From: Clostridia bacterium
Lineage (GTDB): Bacteria; Bacillota; Clostridia; Oscillospirales; CAG-382
NCBI GenBank assembly: GCA_017397805.1
Contig: JAFQHW010000027.1
Span: 69,286 to 103,237 of the forward strand
Reading direction: 5' to 3'
Length of the DNA stretch: 33,952 nucleotides
The notes beneath the pieces were generated by a model that made no database searches, was not told the origin of the DNA, and was given only the letters and a program-made list of their open reading frames with translations. A program made the translations under genes and the position numbers. Shown here in pieces: positions 24,585-33,052 of this stretch (position 1 is the first letter of the stretch; every line of letters starts with the position of its first letter).

Positions 24585-26786
24585 TTGTTGAGAAATATTG
24601 ACGAGTTGTTGGCATTGATAAAAGATAAATCGTATTTAGATGCTGAAAAGATTGTAAAAGCATATAATTTCGCCGATCAACTTCACACGGGACAGTTGCG
24701 CCGTTCGGGGGATCCATATATAACCCATCCGCTTTCAGTGGCTGAAATCGTCGTTGAATTACAGCTTGATACGGATTCCATTTGCGCGGCTCTTCTCCAC
24801 GATACCGTAGAGGATTGTTCCGACAAGATGGATAACATCCTGTTAAAGATAAAAAAAGAGTTTGGTAACGATGTTGCCGATATCGTGGATGGGATTACGA
24901 AGCTTGTACACATAACCTTTGATGATAAAGAAAAAGAAAACGTAGAAAATCTGCGTAAAATGTTTTTGGCAATGTCAAAGGATCTGCGCGTAATATTTGT
25001 TAAGTTGGCTGACCGACTTCACAATATGCGAACCCTTGATTTTAAAAGCGAGGACAAACAGCGCTCCATCGCTTTGGAAACTATGCATATTTACGCGCCT
25101 CTTGCCCACCGTTTGGGTATCCAAAAAATTAAGCAGGAGCTGGAAAATCTATCGCTTAAGTATCTGGACCCCGTAGGCTATGAGGAAGTAAAAAACGACA
25201 TTGATCGCAGATACGGCGAGAACATAGACTTTCTCAACCGCGCACGACTGATGGTTGAAGAAAACCTAATGGCATATAATATAAAGTACCACCTTGAAGG
25301 TCGCGTAAAATCAATATTTAGCATATACAAGAAGATGTTTAATCAAGGCAAAAGCTTTGATGAAATTTATGATTTTTACGCAATGCGTATTATCGTTGAT
25401 ACAGAACTGGAGTGTTATGCCGCATTGGGCACGATACACGAGCAGTTCAAAAGCATTCCCAACAGATTTAAGGACTATATTTCAAATCCCAAACCCAATA
25501 TGTATCGTTCTTTGCATACTACCGTTATGGGCAGGGAGGGTATCCCCTTTGAAGTGCAGATCAGAACGTGGGATATGCATACCGTTGCTGAGTACGGTCT
25601 TGCCGCTCATTGGAAGTACAAGGTTGGTGAGCAGGCTCGAAAAGATATGGATGATAAGCTTTATTGGATTCGCACGCTTCTTGAATCCGATAGGGGATTA
25701 AACGACCCCGACGAGCTTATAGGTCCTTTGAAGGTGGATTTGTTCGAGGACGAAATATTTGTCTTCACTCCCAAGGGTGACGTAGTAAACCTGCCTTGTG
25801 ACAGTACCCCCATTGACTTTGCCTACGCTATCCATTCTGCGGTAGGAAACAAGATGGTAGGCGCCAAAATCAACGGTAATATCGTGCCTATAGACTGTAA
25901 GCTCCAAACCGGACAAATCGTTGAGGTCTTGACGTCTACCGCTTCAAAAGGTCCCAGCAGAGATTGGCTTAAAATCGTCAGGACCAGCGAAGCAAGAAAC
26001 AAGATCAGGCAATATTATAAAAAAGAAAAACGCAGTGAAAACATTACTCTCGGCAAGATGGAAATCGACAGAGAGATCAAACGCTACGGAAAAGCTTTCT
26101 CGGAAGCTCAGAAGAACGAGATTGTCGGCAATATTGCCACGAGAATCGGTCTCAACGATGCTGATGATCTCTATAACAATATAGGCTACGGCGGTCTTAC
26201 GGTTTCGAAGATCTCCATGAAGCTCAGAGATGAATTTGAGCGCGTAATTAACCCCGACAGCACAAACGACAATAGTAAAAAGCCTCAGCTTCAACGTTCT
26301 ACAAAGCTTTATTCCGATTCTCAAAGCGTAATTATAGATAACGTAGACAGCTGTGAGGTAAAGTATGCAAAATGCTGTAGCCCCATACCGGGTGATACTA
26401 TAATAGGCTTTATTACAAAAGGCCACGGGGTTTCAGTGCATAAATACGATTGTCCCAATGCGGTTGCGGGCATGAACGACCCCGAACAGGCTGATAGATG
26501 GATAGTTGCTTCTTGGAACGAAAGGGCCGTTTCACCTGAGAAACATACAGGAAACTATGATGCTATAATTACGGTGTACGCTTCGTTCAGTAAGTCTTTA
26601 TTGGCAGACGTTACTTTGGCATTAACGGATATGAACGTTTCCGTAAGTACGATTTCCGTTTTCAGAAAAGCCGATGCTTGTACGGTCGAAGCGTCCATAA
26701 AGTGCAGTAATATCGAACACTTGCGTTCAATTATGGCAGGACTTAAAAGACTTAAAAACGTTACAGACGTTGTAAGAGGTGCTTAA
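24585..26786 (+). CDS. relA: RelA/SpoT-type bifunctional (p)ppGpp synthetase/hydrolase
   Basis: This 733-residue Rel enzyme makes and degrades the alarmone (p)ppGpp. The N-terminal HD hydrolase domain retains ITHPL (His48) and LLHDTVED (His72, Asp73, Glu76, Asp77), so hydrolase activity is expected. The synthetase domain shows FYAMRIIVD, KDYISNPKPNMYRSLHTTV and EVQIRTWDMHTVAEYG. A TGS domain (IFVFTPKGDVVNLP) and a C-terminal ACT domain follow. I chose TTG at 24585, nine bases after GAGGTGGG; a second TTG follows directly and could also serve. The earlier TTG at 24564 lacks a site. The gene abuts dtd, which starts on the base after the stop. Confidence 0.95.
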   Translation: MLRNIDELLALIKDKSYLDAEKIVKAYNFADQLHTGQLRRSGDPYITHPLSVAEIVVELQLDTDSICAALLHDTVEDCSDKMDNILLKIKKEFGNDVADIVDGITKLVHITFDDKEKENVENLRKMFLAMSKDLRVIFVKLADRLHNMRTLDFKSEDKQRSIALETMHIYAPLAHRLGIQKIKQELENLSLKYLDPVGYEEVKNDIDRRYGENIDFLNRARLMVEENLMAYNIKYHLEGRVKSIFSIYKKMFNQGKSFDEIYDFYAMRIIVDTELECYAALGTIHEQFKSIPNRFKDYISNPKPNMYRSLHTTVMGREGIPFEVQIRTWDMHTVAEYGLAAHWKYKVGEQARKDMDDKLYWIRTLLESDRGLNDPDELIGPLKVDLFEDEIFVFTPKGDVVNLPCDSTPIDFAYAIHSAVGNKMVGAKINGNIVPIDCKLQTGQIVEVLTSTASKGPSRDWLKIVRTSEARNKIRQYYKKEKRSENITLGKMEIDREIKRYGKAFSEAQKNEIVGNIATRIGLNDADDLYNNIGYGGLTVSKISMKLRDEFERVINPDSTNDNSKKPQLQRSTKLYSDSQSVIIDNVDSCEVKYAKCCSPIPGDTIIGFITKGHGVSVHKYDCPNAVAGMNDPEQADRWIVASWNERAVSPEKHTGNYDAIITVYASFSKSLLADVTLALTDMNVSVSTISVFRKADACTVEASIKCSNIEHLRSIMAGLKRLKNVTDVVRGA

Positions 26787-27230
26787 ATGAGAGCTGTTGT
26801 TCAAAGAGTGAATTTTGCTTCCGTTACCGTTAACGGTGAGGTGATTTCTCAAATCGACAAGGGACTTCTTGTTTTTCTCGGAATCAACAAGGAGGACACG
26901 AAAGAGGTTGCCGAAAAACTAGCGCGCAAGGTTGCGGGAATAAGAATTTTCAGCGACGCTAATGATAAGATGTCACTGTCTGTTTCCGACGTAGGCGGTA
27001 AGATTCTTCTCGTATCCAATTTTACTTTGTACGGCAACGTTAAACACGGTTACCGTCCTGAATTTTTAAGATCGGCAGGTGCCGCGGTGGCAGAGCCGCT
27101 TTACGAATACGTTATGTCGTTGATCAACAATACGGTAGAGTGCAAAGGCGGCGCGTTCGGTGAGGACATGTTAGTGGTTGCACACAACGACGGCCCCGTA
27201 ACCGTTATTGTGGATACTGATGAGATGTAG
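26787..27230 (+). CDS. dtd: D-aminoacyl-tRNA deacylase
   Basis: DTD removes D-amino acids (and glycine from tRNA-Ala) to protect translation. The 147-residue protein has normal length and the family opening MRAVVQRV. The catalytic Gly-cisPro motif NDGPVT (134-139) is intact. The partner motif, usually SQFTLYA, reads SNFTLYG (77-83), so Asn replaces Gln at position 78 and Gly replaces Ala. Thr80 is kept. The gene directly abuts relA without a separate ribosome site, and the dtd-after-rel order is common in Firmicutes. Confidence 0.95.
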   Translation: MRAVVQRVNFASVTVNGEVISQIDKGLLVFLGINKEDTKEVAEKLARKVAGIRIFSDANDKMSLSVSDVGGKILLVSNFTLYGNVKHGYRPEFLRSAGAAVAEPLYEYVMSLINNTVECKGGAFGEDMLVVAHNDGPVTVIVDTDEM

Positions 27231-27232
27231 TT

Positions 27233-28732
27233 ATGGTTTTATGCATTGATAACAGAACTGATTATTTGAATAATTATCATTTCCAAACCTTGTGTATGCT
27301 TTATTTCCCCGGCGAAAAATTTCCTCCGGGGCTTACTGAGGCGGAAAATAAGGCATATTTTCTTTTGGAAGAAAATGATAGAGTTATACACGCAAAGGTT
27401 ACTTTGTGCTCCGGAAATAAGCGCACGGAGGGCGAAGCTTCTTTTGGGTATGATAGCTTTTCAATACCCGCAGACGGCACTTTTACGGCACAGGCCGCGG
27501 TTGGCGTTGCCTATCTCGATGCAGGGTATAAGCTTTTTGGATTTTTGCCCCCTTGGGGTTATTTGACCGGTTTAAGACCTGTTAAAAGGGCGAGGTATTA
27601 TCTTGATAAAGGCTATACCAACGATGATGTGATGCGCCTTTTTGTTGAGGACTATAAAGTTTTTGAGGAAAAGGCGAAGCTCAGCCTTGAGATAGCTGAA
27701 ACAGAAGCAAAAATGTTGAAGCCTTATAACGGAAGCGATTGCTGTCTTTATATTGCCATACCGTTTTGTCCTACCCGTTGCGAATATTGCTCGTTTGTTT
27801 CGTATAGCAACGATAAGCTGTTTAAGACTATACCCGATTATTTGGACAGATTGGACGAGGATTTATGCCGCACTGCCGAAATTATAAAGGCGACGGGTTT
27901 TACTTTGCGTTCCATATATATCGGAGGTGGCACACCTTCAGTTTTGAACGAATCGCAAATCGGAAGAATTCTTGACCGAGTTACCGGAGATTTTGATTTA
28001 AGTAAAGTAAATGAGTTCACTTTTGAATCGGGTCGCCCCGATACCACCACTGCTTCAAAGCTTGCGCTTGTTAAAAGCTATGGCGTTGACAGAGTGAGCA
28101 TTAACCCTCAAACAACGAGAGACGACGTGCTTCGCAGAATCGGAAGAGGGCATACGGTTAAGCAATTCTTTGATGCTGCCGATGCTGCAATCAGCGTAGG
28201 TTTCAAATCTATAAACGGTGATTTGATTGCAGGGTTACCCGGAGATGATTACGACGGCTTTTGTAACAGCCTTGAAGATTTGATAAAACTTGAATTTAAT
28301 AATATTACGGTACATACTCTGTCCGTGAAGAATGCGGCACCTATGCGTTTTGACGAGTTGGGTATATACGATGCAGACGGTGTGAATGCGCGAAGATGCG
28401 TTTCCCATGCATACAAGCGTTTGGGAGAAGCAGGGCTTAAACCGTACTATTTGTACAGGCAGAAGCATACCATCGGCAATGCTGAAAACGTAGGATACGC
28501 CGTGCTCGGTACCGAGTGTGATTATAACGTTTTGATGATGGAAGAAACGAACACTGTATTTGCTTGCGGCTCGTCTGCCATTACTAAGCTTGTTTCTTCC
28601 GATGGAAGCGTAATAGAACGAATCGCTTTCCCAAAGTATCCCTTTGAGTATCTCTCTGCACCTAAGGGTATTGGTGAGGAGAAGATAAGGATGTTTTTTA
28701 ATGGTGATAAAGATGGAGAGATATTACACTGA
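27233..28732 (+). CDS. hemZ: HemZ-type oxygen-independent coproporphyrinogen dehydrogenase
   Basis: This 499-residue radical SAM protein has an N-terminal domain of about 165 residues, typical of HemZ. The cluster motif IPFCPTRCEYCSF follows, with Cys179, Cys183 and Cys186. Further HemN/HemZ landmarks are IYIGGGTPS, FTFESGRPDT and GDLIAGLPGDD, and late YYLYRQKHT. HemZ is assigned to oxidative decarboxylation of coproporphyrinogen III without oxygen. No other heme genes are in the window, so the true substrate is uncertain. The ATG lies two bases after the dtd stop. Confidence 0.85.
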   Translation: MVLCIDNRTDYLNNYHFQTLCMLYFPGEKFPPGLTEAENKAYFLLEENDRVIHAKVTLCSGNKRTEGEASFGYDSFSIPADGTFTAQAAVGVAYLDAGYKLFGFLPPWGYLTGLRPVKRARYYLDKGYTNDDVMRLFVEDYKVFEEKAKLSLEIAETEAKMLKPYNGSDCCLYIAIPFCPTRCEYCSFVSYSNDKLFKTIPDYLDRLDEDLCRTAEIIKATGFTLRSIYIGGGTPSVLNESQIGRILDRVTGDFDLSKVNEFTFESGRPDTTTASKLALVKSYGVDRVSINPQTTRDDVLRRIGRGHTVKQFFDAADAAISVGFKSINGDLIAGLPGDDYDGFCNSLEDLIKLEFNNITVHTLSVKNAAPMRFDELGIYDADGVNARRCVSHAYKRLGEAGLKPYYLYRQKHTIGNAENVGYAVLGTECDYNVLMMEETNTVFACGSSAITKLVSSDGSVIERIAFPKYPFEYLSAPKGIGEEKIRMFFNGDKDGEILH

Positions 28733-29591
28733 TTTAAAACAGGCTTTTGCTGATGATGAAGCGAATTACGAAAAAGCAGTTTTTGATGCCGCAATGGATA
28801 TTTTAAACAAACCTTCGGTAAAGATGGTTTTTGTTACGGGCGGGTCTTGTGCGGGTAAAACTCCAACTACGGAGAGATTGGCACACTACCTTTCCGAACA
28901 CGGCAGAAAGACTGAGCTTATTTCGCTGGATGATTTTTATCGCAATCCTGAAGACGCTATCTATAATTCGGACGGAAGTCCCGATTATGAATCGCCCGAA
29001 AGCCTCGATTTGGAGCTTTTGCATAAATGCTTTACCGCTCTGTGCGACGGCAAAACCGCTTTGATGCCAAAGTTTTTGTTTAAAGAAAAAAGACGGAGCC
29101 ATACCTATACGGAAATGAGCCTTGAAGCTGACGAGGTTTGCATCGTAGAGGGCTTGCACGCTCTTAATCCCGAAGTGTGCGGAAATTATATTGCTGAAGA
29201 AAAAACGTTTAAAGTTTATTTGGATGCAATAACCGACCTTTATCCCGAACCGAGATTGCTTAGGCGAATCGTACGCGACTACTACAAGCGCGGAACTAAC
29301 GCGAACGACACTTTTGATATGTGGGATAACGTAGAGGACGGTACCAAAAAATATATTCTCCCTTATAAAGACAGAGCAGATGCAGTTATAAACACTTATA
29401 TTCCGTATGAGCGTTTCGTAATGAGGGACGAGGCTCTGCGAATTTTGGGCGAGGTTCCCAACGATAGTCCGTATAAGGCAAAGGCAGACGAATTGATAGA
29501 TATGCTTAAGCCCTTGCCGTCTTTGCCTAAAGATGAAATTTCGCCTGACTCGTTTATGAGAGAGTTTTTGATGTTAAGGACTAAAGAATAA
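28701..29591 (+). CDS. Uridine-kinase/phosphoribulokinase-family nucleoside kinase
   Basis: This 296-residue P-loop kinase has Walker A GGSCAGKT (47-54), followed by a proline instead of the usual threonine or serine. It has the substrate-side SLDDFYRNPED, the lid-like DSPESLDLELL analogue, and IVEGLHALNPEV with the Walker-B-type strand. YEPRLLRRIVRDYYKRG-type residues (PEPRLLRRIVRD) are typical of clostridial uridine kinases. Its substrate (uridine or another nucleoside) is inferred. The start could be ATG 28701 or ATG 28713 (better-placed GGTG site); both lie within the end of hemZ. The stop overlaps the next start as TAATG. Confidence 0.82.
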   Translation: MVIKMERYYTDLKQAFADDEANYEKAVFDAAMDILNKPSVKMVFVTGGSCAGKTPTTERLAHYLSEHGRKTELISLDDFYRNPEDAIYNSDGSPDYESPESLDLELLHKCFTALCDGKTALMPKFLFKEKRRSHTYTEMSLEADEVCIVEGLHALNPEVCGNYIAEEKTFKVYLDAITDLYPEPRLLRRIVRDYYKRGTNANDTFDMWDNVEDGTKKYILPYKDRADAVINTYIPYERFVMRDEALRILGEVPNDSPYKAKADELIDMLKPLPSLPKDEISPDSFMREFLMLRTKE

Positions 29592-31252
29592 TGACACAAA
29601 GAAGCAACAAAAGCTTCCTTGTTGAAGCTTCGATTATATCAATTTCAAATTTTGCGGTTAAAATTATAGGGGTGCTTTTCAGCATCCCTTTAAGCAATTT
29701 GTTGGATAGCGGTATGGACGTTTTCAACGCCGCTTATTCCGTTTATGCAATGCTATATATGATTTCGACCGCCGGCTTGCCCGTAGCAACTTCCCGGCTT
29801 GTGGCGGCATCCGCAAAAAGAGGGCGCGCTTATGAGGTTGCCAGGATTTATAAGCTCTGCCTTTGGATGTTCGGTGCGGTGGGATTCGTCTTCTTTGGAG
29901 CAATGTTTATCTTTGCAGATAAAATAGCTTTATGGACAGCCCATTATGATAGCGTTTACGCTATGAGGGTAATAGCGCCTACCTTGTTCTTTATTTGCAT
30001 CGTTTCTGCTATCAGAGGCTATTTGCAAGGTTTAAGAAACATGGTACCTACCGCCGTTTCTCAATTTATAGAAGCGTTTTTTAAGCTTACCATAGGTTTG
30101 GGTATGGCTTACTGGTCTCATAGCAGAGGTGATTCTCAAGCGGTGCAAGCCGCATATGCCGTTTTGGGTATTACCGTTGGCGTTTTTGTGGGCATGATAT
30201 ATCTTGTTATTTATAAGCGTGTTTCCAAAAAGGTTGTTACATCCCTTACCGATACGGGTAGCGAAAGCACAAAGCTGTTAATCAATAAGCTTGTTAAGGT
30301 AGCTATTCCCGTTACAGTTACCAGTTCTGCTTTGTACCTATCACATTTTGCCGATACTATAATTGTAAAAAAAGCCTTGATTGGTACCGGATTTTCCGAG
30401 AAGTCGGCAGGGCTTATGTACGGTGCATACACCACTTTGGCAACCAAGCTTGCGGATCTGTTGCCTTCAACGTTTGTTTTCCCCATAGCGGTAAGCATTC
30501 TTCCCGCTATTTCTGGTGCATTGGCTGCTAAAAATGAAGCTGAGGCTAAGGATTATATACACTCTTCCATGCGAATAAGCGGTATTATCGCATTGCCTTG
30601 TTCCGCATTGCTTTTCGTGCTTTCAAGACCGCTTATTTGCGTATTGTTTGGGAGCGGGTGGGGGAGTACAATATCGTTGCTTAACGGTAACAGCATAGAA
30701 CCCGTGGATTTGGCGGCAAAGGGACTTTCGATTCTTGCTGTCGGTATATTTTTCATTTCTTTGGTGTCAACTACGAACGCATTACTTCAAGCAATCGGCA
30801 AGGCGTATTTTCCTATGCTTTCGGTGACGGTCGGCGCCCTGTCGCTAATTCTATGTGATTTAGTTTTGGTTAGAAATAATAGCATACATATATACGGAGC
30901 CCCGATAGGAACCTTGGTTTGCTACATCGTTGCTTATTCACTTAATTTGGTGTTTCTGAAAAAGGCGGGTGTTAATAATCTTTCTCCCATAAGATTGTTC
31001 TTAAAACCTATGACAAGCGCTGTTGTTTCCGGCGGTGTGTGTTATGCGATTTATACGCTGTGCACGATTTTTATTAAGGGCGACGGTAGAGGTGCAAACT
31101 TATTAGTTCTTTTCATAAGCGGTATTTTCGGTATCTTAACATATGTCGTTTCCATGCTGGTTTTAAAAGGAATTACCGAAAAAGAAGTAAGGCTGTTACC
31201 TATGGGTAATCGCATAGCCGATTTTCTTATCAGAAGAAAATTGTTAAAGTAG
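29591..31252 (+). CDS. MATE/MurJ-type polysaccharide flippase (SpoVB/YabM-like)
   Basis: This 553-residue protein has about 14 hydrophobic segments spread over its length and the MOP-superfamily start SFLVEASIISISNFAVKIIG. It also contains the early motif AGLPVATSRLVA and IRGYLQGLRNMVPTAVSQF. Members flip lipid-linked precursors such as lipid II or spore cortex and cell-wall sugars. In B. subtilis the gene before mazG (yabM) belongs to this family, and the present order matches. It may be SpoVB-like, but the exact lipid cannot be told. The ATG overlaps the kinase stop. A GAGG site for mazG lies across its stop. Confidence 0.9.
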   Translation: MTQRSNKSFLVEASIISISNFAVKIIGVLFSIPLSNLLDSGMDVFNAAYSVYAMLYMISTAGLPVATSRLVAASAKRGRAYEVARIYKLCLWMFGAVGFVFFGAMFIFADKIALWTAHYDSVYAMRVIAPTLFFICIVSAIRGYLQGLRNMVPTAVSQFIEAFFKLTIGLGMAYWSHSRGDSQAVQAAYAVLGITVGVFVGMIYLVIYKRVSKKVVTSLTDTGSESTKLLINKLVKVAIPVTVTSSALYLSHFADTIIVKKALIGTGFSEKSAGLMYGAYTTLATKLADLLPSTFVFPIAVSILPAISGALAAKNEAEAKDYIHSSMRISGIIALPCSALLFVLSRPLICVLFGSGWGSTISLLNGNSIEPVDLAAKGLSILAVGIFFISLVSTTNALLQAIGKAYFPMLSVTVGALSLILCDLVLVRNNSIHIYGAPIGTLVCYIVAYSLNLVFLKKAGVNNLSPIRLFLKPMTSAVVSGGVCYAIYTLCTIFIKGDGRGANLLVLFISGIFGILTYVVSMLVLKGITEKEVRLLPMGNRIADFLIRRKLLK

Positions 31253-31264
31253 AGGTTGATTAAC

Positions 31265-32098
31265 ATGATAAATTTTGATTTTGATAAAACGGTTTCTGAG
31301 CTTAACGGTAAGGATAAATTTACTTTTGATGATTTCAGACTTTTGGTGGAAGTTCTGCGCCACGAAAGAGGCTGTCCCTGGGATAGGGAACAAACACATC
31401 AAAGTATAAGAAAAAATATGATCGAAGAAGCGTATGAGGCGGCAGAGGCTATCGATTTAAACGATTCCAAACTCTTGTGTGAGGAATTGGGAGATGTTAT
31501 GCTTCAAACCTTGCTTCATTCAAGTATATCTTCCGCAAATGGAGGCTTTGACGTTGACGACGTCATTACCGGCATTTGCAAAAAGTTGATTGTAAGACAT
31601 CCCCACGTTTTTGGTGAGGTTTCTGTAAGCGGTACGGGGGAAGTCCTTTCAAATTGGGAAGCAATAAAACAAGCCACAAAGGGTAATAAGACCGCTACGG
31701 AAAGTATCGAATCTATTTCTTCGGCTTTACCCGCACTCGTTCGTGCGCATAAAATCGGACAAAAAGCCGCAAAACATAATTTTGATTTCGCAAATGCCAC
31801 CGATTCCTTAGATAAAGTTGGGGAAGAAGTAAAAGAGTTGCGGGAAGCTATAGTCGAGGGTGACTTTAACCATACCGAAGAAGAGGTTGGAGATCTGCTT
31901 TTGGCTGTTGTCAACACAGCAAGACTTTTAGGCATTGATTCTGAAGAGGCTCTTCACAAAGCTAACCAAAAATTCTTCAATCGATTCGCCTTGGTCGAAA
32001 AATCAGCGCTTTCGGACGGTGGTGCGCTAAAGGATAAAACCCCATCCGAGATGCTTGAACTATGGGAAAAAGCAAAACAAATGGCAAAAAATGCGTAA
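31265..32098 (+). CDS. mazG: MazG nucleoside triphosphate pyrophosphohydrolase
   Basis: MazG hydrolyses (deoxy)nucleoside triphosphates to monophosphates. The 277-residue protein contains two MazG folds. The first has the metal-binding NMIEEAYEAAEAI and LCEELGDVMLQTLLH. The second has VGEEVKELREAI and EEEVGDLLLAVVNTAR. The linker includes KLIVRHPHVFGE, a family signature. The ATG at 31265 follows a GAGG site; earlier in-frame TTG codons are not well placed. The equivalent gene in B. subtilis is yabN, which carries an extra N-terminal methylase domain that is absent here. A promoter for HU begins 28 bases after its stop. Confidence 0.96.
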   Translation: MINFDFDKTVSELNGKDKFTFDDFRLLVEVLRHERGCPWDREQTHQSIRKNMIEEAYEAAEAIDLNDSKLLCEELGDVMLQTLLHSSISSANGGFDVDDVITGICKKLIVRHPHVFGEVSVSGTGEVLSNWEAIKQATKGNKTATESIESISSALPALVRAHKIGQKAAKHNFDFANATDSLDKVGEEVKELREAIVEGDFNHTEEEVGDLLLAVVNTARLLGIDSEEALHKANQKFFNRFALVEKSALSDGGALKDKTPSEMLELWEKAKQMAKNA

Positions 32099-32126
32099 AT
32101 TTCGCACACTTTTTTGTTATTAGGTA

Positions 32127-32155
32127 TTGAATTATAGGTTTATTAGTGTTATAAT
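32127..32155 (+). promoter_or_regulatory. Extended -10 promoter for the HU gene
   Basis: TTGAAT (32127-32132) and TATAAT (32150-32155) are 17 bases apart, and TG at 32147-32148 gives an extended -10 (TGTTATAAT). It lies 32 bases before the HU start. It likely also serves the following rqcP-yabP-yabQ-divIC genes, as no terminator is visible after HU. Confidence 0.8.
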
Positions 32156-32187
32156 ACTCACAATAATATATATTAAGGAGAAATGAG

Positions 32188-32463
32188 ATGAACAAGTCTA
32201 ATCTTATCGAAAATGTTGCAGCAGCAGCTGGTATCAAGAAGAAGGAAGCTGAAGCTGCAGTTAATTCTGTTTTTGCTTCTCTTCAAACAGCATTAAGCGA
32301 AGGCGACAAGGTTCAGATTGCCGGCTTTGGTACATTCAAGGTTAAGGAAAGAAAAGAAAGAACGGGTAAGAACCCTAAGACCGGCGAAGCTATCGTTATC
32401 CCCGCTTCCAAGGCCCCTGCTTTTGTTCCCGCAAAATGCTTTAAGGAATCTGTTAACAAGTAA
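32188..32463 (+). CDS. hup: HU-family DNA-binding protein
   Basis: HU bends and compacts DNA as a dimer. The 91-residue protein begins MNKSNLIENVA and contains GFGTFKVKERKERTGKNPKT and AFVPAKCFKESVN, the beta-arm and C-terminal helix of the DNABII family. AAGGAG precedes the ATG. It has its own strong promoter. In B. subtilis the yabN-yabO neighbours are not separated by an HU gene; here HU sits between mazG and rqcP. Confidence 0.98.
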   Translation: MNKSNLIENVAAAAGIKKKEAEAAVNSVFASLQTALSEGDKVQIAGFGTFKVKERKERTGKNPKTGEAIVIPASKAPAFVPAKCFKESVNK

Positions 32464-32489
32464 TTTTTGAAATTTTGGAGGCTTTTGCT

Positions 32490-32729
32490 TTGCGTCTTGA
32501 CAAGTTTTTAAAGGTATCACGAATAATCAAACGGCGTACTGTTGCTAACGAGGCTTGTGATAACTCTTACGTAACTGTCAACGGTGCCGCCGCAAAAGCC
32601 TCTCGCATTTTAAAAATAGGCGATATTGTCGAGGTTGCTTTCGGTAACAGAGTTTTGAAGTTTAAGGTTTTATCGTTAGCTGAACACGTATCCAAGAACG
32701 ATGCATCGTCGATGTATGAGATAATGTAA
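32490..32729 (+). CDS. rqcP: RqcP/YabO, S4-domain ribosome quality control factor
   Basis: This is a 79-residue S4 RNA-binding protein. B. subtilis RqcP (YabO) binds stalled 50S subunits with RqcH and promotes alanine tailing. Starting at TTG 32490, eight bases after GGAGG, gives MRLDKFLKVSRIIKRR. This places arginines at positions 2 and 16, which as I recall contact rRNA in RqcP. VANEAC and the late KIGDIVEVAFGNRVLKFKVL complete the domain. An upstream frame without a ribosome site was rejected. It is conserved next to yabP in Firmicutes. Confidence 0.9.
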   Translation: MRLDKFLKVSRIIKRRTVANEACDNSYVTVNGAAAKASRILKIGDIVEVAFGNRVLKFKVLSLAEHVSKNDASSMYEIM

Positions 32730-32785
32730 TATTTTAGTAATAACCGGCATATCTTTTGATAGGTAATTATTAAGGGGTGTGCTTT

Positions 32786-33052
32786 ATGGCTGAAAATAAG
32801 GTCAATTCTTCTGCCGTGCTTACGGGGAGATCTTTTCTGTCGCTGACAGGGATAAACGAGGTTATTAGCTTCGATGAATCGTTGGTGAGTCTTGATTCAC
32901 AGGGAACCGTTTTATCGATAAGCGGTCAAGGACTTTCGATAGTTAAACTGTCTTTGGAAAGCGGCGAACTTTCTGTTTCCGGGAGAATAGACGCCATCAT
33001 ATATACGGACGATGAGCCAAAAAAAGGTTTTTTGGCAAAGCTTTTCAGTTAA
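32786..33052 (+). CDS. yabP: YabP sporulation protein
   Basis: This is an 88-residue protein with the YabP-family pattern: LTGRSFLSLTGINEVISFDE, VSLDSQGTVLSISGQGLSI and LSLESGELSVSGRID. Family members are needed for spore cortex or forespore-associated steps, with unknown mechanism. The ATG at 32786 follows AAGGGG. It directly abuts yabQ. In B. subtilis the pair is transcribed in the mother cell under sigma-E; the 56-base gap before this gene could hold such a promoter, but I see no convincing match. Confidence 0.94.
   Translation: MAENKVNSSAVLTGRSFLSLTGINEVISFDESLVSLDSQGTVLSISGQGLSIVKLSLESGELSVSGRIDAIIYTDDEPKKGFLAKLFS

Noticed and set aside
32085..32116. Possible terminator after mazG (TGCG...CGCA before a T run)
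   Set aside because: The stem is only about four pairs with a large AT loop, too weak to call.
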